A stretch of 10,114 nucleotides of DNA, taken from positions 1,066 to 11,179 of the forward strand of contig FLMG01000520.1 of assembly GCA_900088475.1 (NCBI GenBank), read 5' to 3'. Position numbers and translations under genes: made by a program. The notes under the pieces were generated by a model. That model saw only the letters and a program-made list of their open reading frames with translations. It was not told the origin of the DNA and did no database searches. This document shows positions 7,354-10,114 of the stretch, in pieces. The first letter of the stretch is position 1. Each line of letters opens with the position of its first letter. Source of the stretch: Hyphochytrium catenoides (Eukaryota > Sar > Hyphochytriomycetes > Hyphochytriales > Hyphochytriaceae).

Positions 7354-7779
7354 GGGAAGAAAAATGCCAACGGGCTTCCTGGTTTCTCAATAGACCGCAT
7401 CCCTATCCAGACCCTGCGGCCCTCTCTCTAAGAGAGTAGCATGGCAGCGCTAAACTTGCTGAGAATCTGGAATAATCAGGGCTTGAAAGTTGTTCTTCCT
7501 CTTTTTCTTTCTCTCTTTCTCTGTCTTTGTCTCCCCTCATTCAGGGCAAGAGCTTGTCTCTGCAGGCCTCCCTCACACGCTGTCCGTTAGGAGGTCACCG
7601 CTCGGACAGGAGCTGGACCGCAGCGCGACCGAGAGAGCACACGCCGCTCAACTTCCCTCTTGTAAGAAGTTGCGGCCTAGTCAAAAGGGCGGAAGGACGC
7701 AGTACCGTCCTCCTCTTTCTCTCTCTGTCTCTCCCTCGCGCGCTCTCTCTCTCTCCCCGTGGCGACCGTATATTTCCCG
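7351..7779. other. 3' flank of the Cys/His-repeat gene
   Basis: About 430 bases downstream of the minus-strand gene. It holds C/T tracts on the plus strand at 7494-7525 and 7708-7757. No AATAAA is seen on the minus strand close after the stop. A minus-strand frame beginning with an ATG that overlaps the gene's TGA (ATGA, 7783-7780) is R/E-rich and looks like repeat read-through. Confidence 0.4.
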
Positions 7780-8707
7780 TCATTGCCCGTGGCTCATCTT
7801 CTCAGTGGCAGAAGAGTGCTCCTTCTTCCTCTTCCGCGCTGTCATCTCTTGGGCTGGGAAAGCTCCACCGCTTGCCGATGATCCTCCTCCCTCTCTCCTC
7901 ACAGCGCCATCGTTGCTCTCTGCAAAGTGCGCGAGACAGAGGTTGTCTCTCTTCGCAAAGCGCTGACAGTTGGGCCGCAGACATTTTCTCTCTATCGTCG
8001 AGTGATGCCGCTTGCACATCCCTTCTCGCACTGCGTGCTTTGTACAGCCTTCCACCCAGCAGCGGAGAAAGCCTCCGTGAGCTTTACAAAGCCCTTCTTT
8101 CGCAGCGAAGGTGGCGCAGCCTGGAGAACTGCAGATCTTTCTTCTTCCTAAAGCAGCAGCAGCAGCTTTCTGTGTGCCTTCAGAGTTCTCTATGTCGAGA
8201 GAAAAGAGAGAGAGAGAGAAAGAAGTGAGAGAGAGAGAGATTGATCAGAAGAAGAAGAAGCGATATAAATGCATCTCATCCGCCAAGGACAAGGGGAAGG
8301 AAGAGACCGAAGAGGGAGAGAGATAAGAAGATAATTGACAGAAGAGGAGGCAGTCAAGAGGGGAAAGAAGGGGAGACGGAGAAAGAAAGAGAAAGAGATC
8401 AGAACCAAACATCAGAAATAAGAGGGAGAGGAAAAGTAGCACAGCGAGAGAGAGAGAGAGAGAGATAAAACCCCATCTCTCCTTAACGTTTTCTTTCCTG
8501 TCTGTCTCACTAGGTCTCACCTCTCTCGTCACTGCTGCCATCTGAGTGTTTCTTGCTCTCTAACTCAGGAGCGGACTTGGCTACTCTCTTCTCTCTCTCC
8601 TTCCTGGCTTGTCCGTCTCTTCTCTCTGTCTTCTCTCCGCTCTTCTCCATCTTCACGTCTCGAGAACCTTTCTCTTCCTTGGGTGACGTCTTCGGTATGG
8701 GCGCCAT
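7780..8707 (-). CDS. Protein with three C-x4-C-x9-C-x2-H repeats (WRKY19-like zinc finger type), two exons
   Basis: Exon 1 is 8707-8521 (187 nt) and exon 2 is 8189-7780 (410 nt); joined they give 597 nt, 198 residues. The intron is 8520-8190 (331 bp), donor GTGAGA, acceptor ACATAG behind a long CT run in transcript sense; the split codon G|AG keeps phase. Residues 1-62 are highly charged and disordered-looking (K, E, R, S). Five alanines at 71-75 come from a GCT repeat. Then come three repeats: C82-C87-C97-H100, C106-C111-C121-H124 and C132-C137-C147-H150, each C-x4-C-x9-C-x2-H, about 25 residues apart, with pieces such as GLCKAHGG and GCTKHAVREG. Such repeats occur in WRKY19-like proteins of plants and in many stramenopile proteins and probably bind zinc. 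The tail (151-198) is S/G/K-rich with a basic ARKRKK cluster that may be a nuclear signal. No WRKY domain is present. Role unknown; nuclear regulation is a guess. The exon 1 join is less certain than the repeats. Confidence 0.82.
8190..8520 (-). other. Intron of the Cys/His-repeat gene, filled with polypyrimidine repeats
   Basis: In transcript sense it opens GTGAGACC and closes TCTCTCGACATAG. Several CT runs lie in it (plus-strand GA tracts at about 8207-8241, 8380-8399 and 8446-8465). Repeat growth gives it 331 bp. The plus-strand open frames here are R/E-rich repeat shadows. Confidence 0.75.
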
Positions 8708-9300
8708 AGCAGTTACTTGAAAGCCTCGGAGAGATGAAGAACGAAGACTCTTTCTCCTTCTCTCTCCTTTCTTCTTATCTCTTTTTATCTCTATCCAGCT
8801 CTATTCTTCTCTTTCTCTTTTTGTTAATGGTACTTCACTACTTCTCTCTCCCTGCCTGTCGTCCCACTTTCTCTCTTTCTCTCCTCGCTTTAAAATAGCT
8901 AGGAAGAGGAGAGAGGACAGCACAGGCTGTTGCCTTTCGGACACCAAGTTCTAGGGCTCCACATCGGCAAACTTCCTTGGGAAGAAAGGGAGAAACCGAG
9001 AGAGAGAGAGAGAGAGAGAGAAGATTTTTTGAACAATAAGGTGGTCAAGAGAGAGAGAGAGAGGTAGTTACATCGAGCGCGGAGATGTGCAAAAGGAAAA
9101 GAATCGTATCCCTCTTCTGCTCTTTTTAACCTTCTCTTCTCTTTCTCTGACTAACCAACCGAGAAGTCTCTTTTCTTTCTTCTTCTTCTTCTTTTGCTGA
9201 CCGAGCACCTATCTACTCGGCTCGCTGGCCCGAGAGTAGCCTTCTTGCCGCAAACTTTCTCTTTGTTTCCTCTCTCCTAGAGGCATGCCGCTTCACAGAG
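8708..9300. promoter_or_regulatory. Upstream region of the Cys/His-repeat gene
   Basis: In transcript sense (minus) the leader is purine-rich (plus-strand C/T at 8740-8885). A TATTTTAAA word, weakly TATA-like, lies at about 8897-8889, 180-190 bases before the ATG. Further upstream is a pure (GA)12 tract at 8998-9021, another GA tract at 9050-9062, and a CTT triplet run at 9178-9194. I see no coding region. Confidence 0.35.
8998..9021. repeat. (GA)12 microsatellite
   Basis: Twelve perfect GA units, directly followed by AGATTTTTT. Confidence 0.95.
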
Positions 9301-10002
9301 AGGAGAGAAAGAGTGACTCAAAAGAGACAAAGAGAGACAAAGAGAGACAAAGAGAGAGAAAGAGAGAGAGAGGGAGAACTGAAGGTGGCAAAAGAAAGGA
9401 TAAGAGGGGCTTTACGGCCTGGTGGTAGGGAAAAATTGGACGGATAGAGAGAGAGAAACCTGTCTCTTCCTTCTACTCGTGATGGCACCTGGTGGTGCCT
9501 ACCCAACGAATGATGAGAGAAAGAGAGAACAAGAGAGAGAGATAAGGAAAGTGGGGACCAAACCCGCTAGTCGTCGACCAGAAAAGAGAATGAAAGAGAA
9601 AGAACGAGAGAGGTGCCCACAGCTCTCTCCTTCTTGAGCTGCCCAAATAGAGAGAGAGTACCTGCCGCGCTGCCCGAATACGACGACAGATGGAGAGAAA
9701 GAGAGTCTGATCTACAACAGAGACGTCTCCCTGTTTGTCGAGAAGGGCAAAAGAGAGAAAAGCGAGAGAGAGAGAGACCTTCCTCTGGCTGGGAGAAGAA
9801 AGAAAAGTGCGCTGTGTATAGCTTCTCTTCCCCGTTCTCCTCGACGCTGTTGGCGCTCTCCACTTGTCACTTCGGTGGTTGTTGGCCTGCTGCTGAAATA
9901 GAACACTACTCGTAACTAGATTGGCTTGTTGTCTTTCCTCTTTTGTTCTCTCTCTCTCTTTGTCCCTCTCTCTCTTCACTTTCTCTCTTTTCCACTCTCC
10001 AG
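9301..10002. other. GA-rich then CT-rich flank without a proven gene
   Basis: G/A tracts cover 9301-9372, 9445-9458, 9512-9543 and 9583-9612, with shorter ones to 9778. The strand then switches to C/T from about 9937 to 10000. Very long open frames (one of 185 codons on the minus strand, 10030-9473) pass through, but their sequence is dominated by repeat-encoded Ser/Leu or Arg/Glu and shows no domain. A short palindrome, GGCACC (9484-9489) and GGTGCC (9494-9499), is present. Confidence 0.5.
9322..9351 (+). repeat. Tandem 10-mer, three copies
   Basis: The unit AGAGACAAAG is repeated three times, then decays into (GA)n up to about 9372. It is a higher-order variant of the GA repeat with a fixed C. 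Confidence 0.8.
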
Positions 10003-10097
10003 GCAGCTGTTGGCTGCAGGCAAGAGGCACAGAGGTGCTGGTCGTCTTCTTCCTTCTTTATATAATCTTCTGTTTTGTTGGCTAGATGGCGACACAA

Positions 10098-10114
10098 TCT
10101 CTCTCTCTCTCTCT
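10098..10114. repeat. (TC)n tract at the right window edge
   Basis: A pure TC run continuing to the last base. With the CT tract at 1-70 it means both ends of the window lie in the same kind of repeat. Confidence 0.9.

Noticed and set aside
7490-8228. Plus-strand frames of 158 and 233 codons
   Set aside because: Mostly antisense to the Cys/His-repeat exon and fed by CT repeats; non-ATG starts.
8111-8541. R/E-rich plus-strand and S/L-rich minus-strand frames
   Set aside because: They lie in the 331-bp intron of the Cys/His-repeat gene and are made of GA/CT repeats.
9473-10030. 185-codon minus-strand frame
   Set aside because: Starts at a non-ATG codon, is low in complexity and shows no motif; its length is explained by the stop-free repeat composition.
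1-10114. Transposons, viral genes, tRNA, rRNA, CRISPR arrays, prokaryotic operons
   Set aside because: No transposase, reverse transcriptase or capsid motif, no tRNA B-box arrangement, no spaced identical repeats, and the genes are intron-bearing and eukaryotic.

Overview
This is a nuclear fragment from a eukaryote, not a prokaryote. It carries a cytosolic ribosomal protein gene, genes interrupted by short canonical GT-AG introns (59 to 331 bp, several with CTAAC/CTGAC-like branch sites), no operon structure, and long non-coding stretches full of (CT)n/(GA)n tracts. The mix of a spinster-type transporter, a CDIN1-type nuclease and a protein with three Cys/His repeats of the kind seen in WRKY19-like proteins fits a free-living protist. 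A stramenopile is my best guess, but the sequence alone does not settle the lineage. Both ends of the window run into (CT)n tracts, as expected for a small contig broken at microsatellites.

Layout. 1-514: pyrimidine-rich 5' flank. 515-1957 (+): intronless spinster-like major facilitator of 480 residues. 1958-2616: convergent intergenic stretch with a palindromic poly(A)-signal pair. 2617-3141 (-): three-exon gene for ribosomal protein eL31. 3142-3738: divergent intergenic region. 3739-5237 (+): six-exon gene for a CDIN1 (C15orf41) homologue, a PD-(D/E)XK nuclease. 5238-7779: repeat-rich DNA with no gene I can prove, but with a tandem duplication of an intron-like unit and two perfect hairpins. 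7780-8707 (-): two-exon gene for a 198-residue protein with three C-x4-C-x9-C-x2-H repeats. 8708-10114: GA/CT-rich flank of that gene, no proven gene.

Three of the four supported genes only become readable after splicing. I derived their exon joins by hand: reading phase agrees at every junction and the total lengths divide by three (354, 930 and 597 nt including stops). The genes do not look like one pathway: a membrane transporter, a ribosome component, a nuclear nuclease and a probable zinc-binding protein. The arrangement is MFS(+) convergent with eL31(-), eL31(-) divergent from CDIN1(+), and CDIN1(+) convergent at a distance with the Cys/His-repeat gene(-). I see no transposon, viral gene, tRNA, rRNA or CRISPR array.
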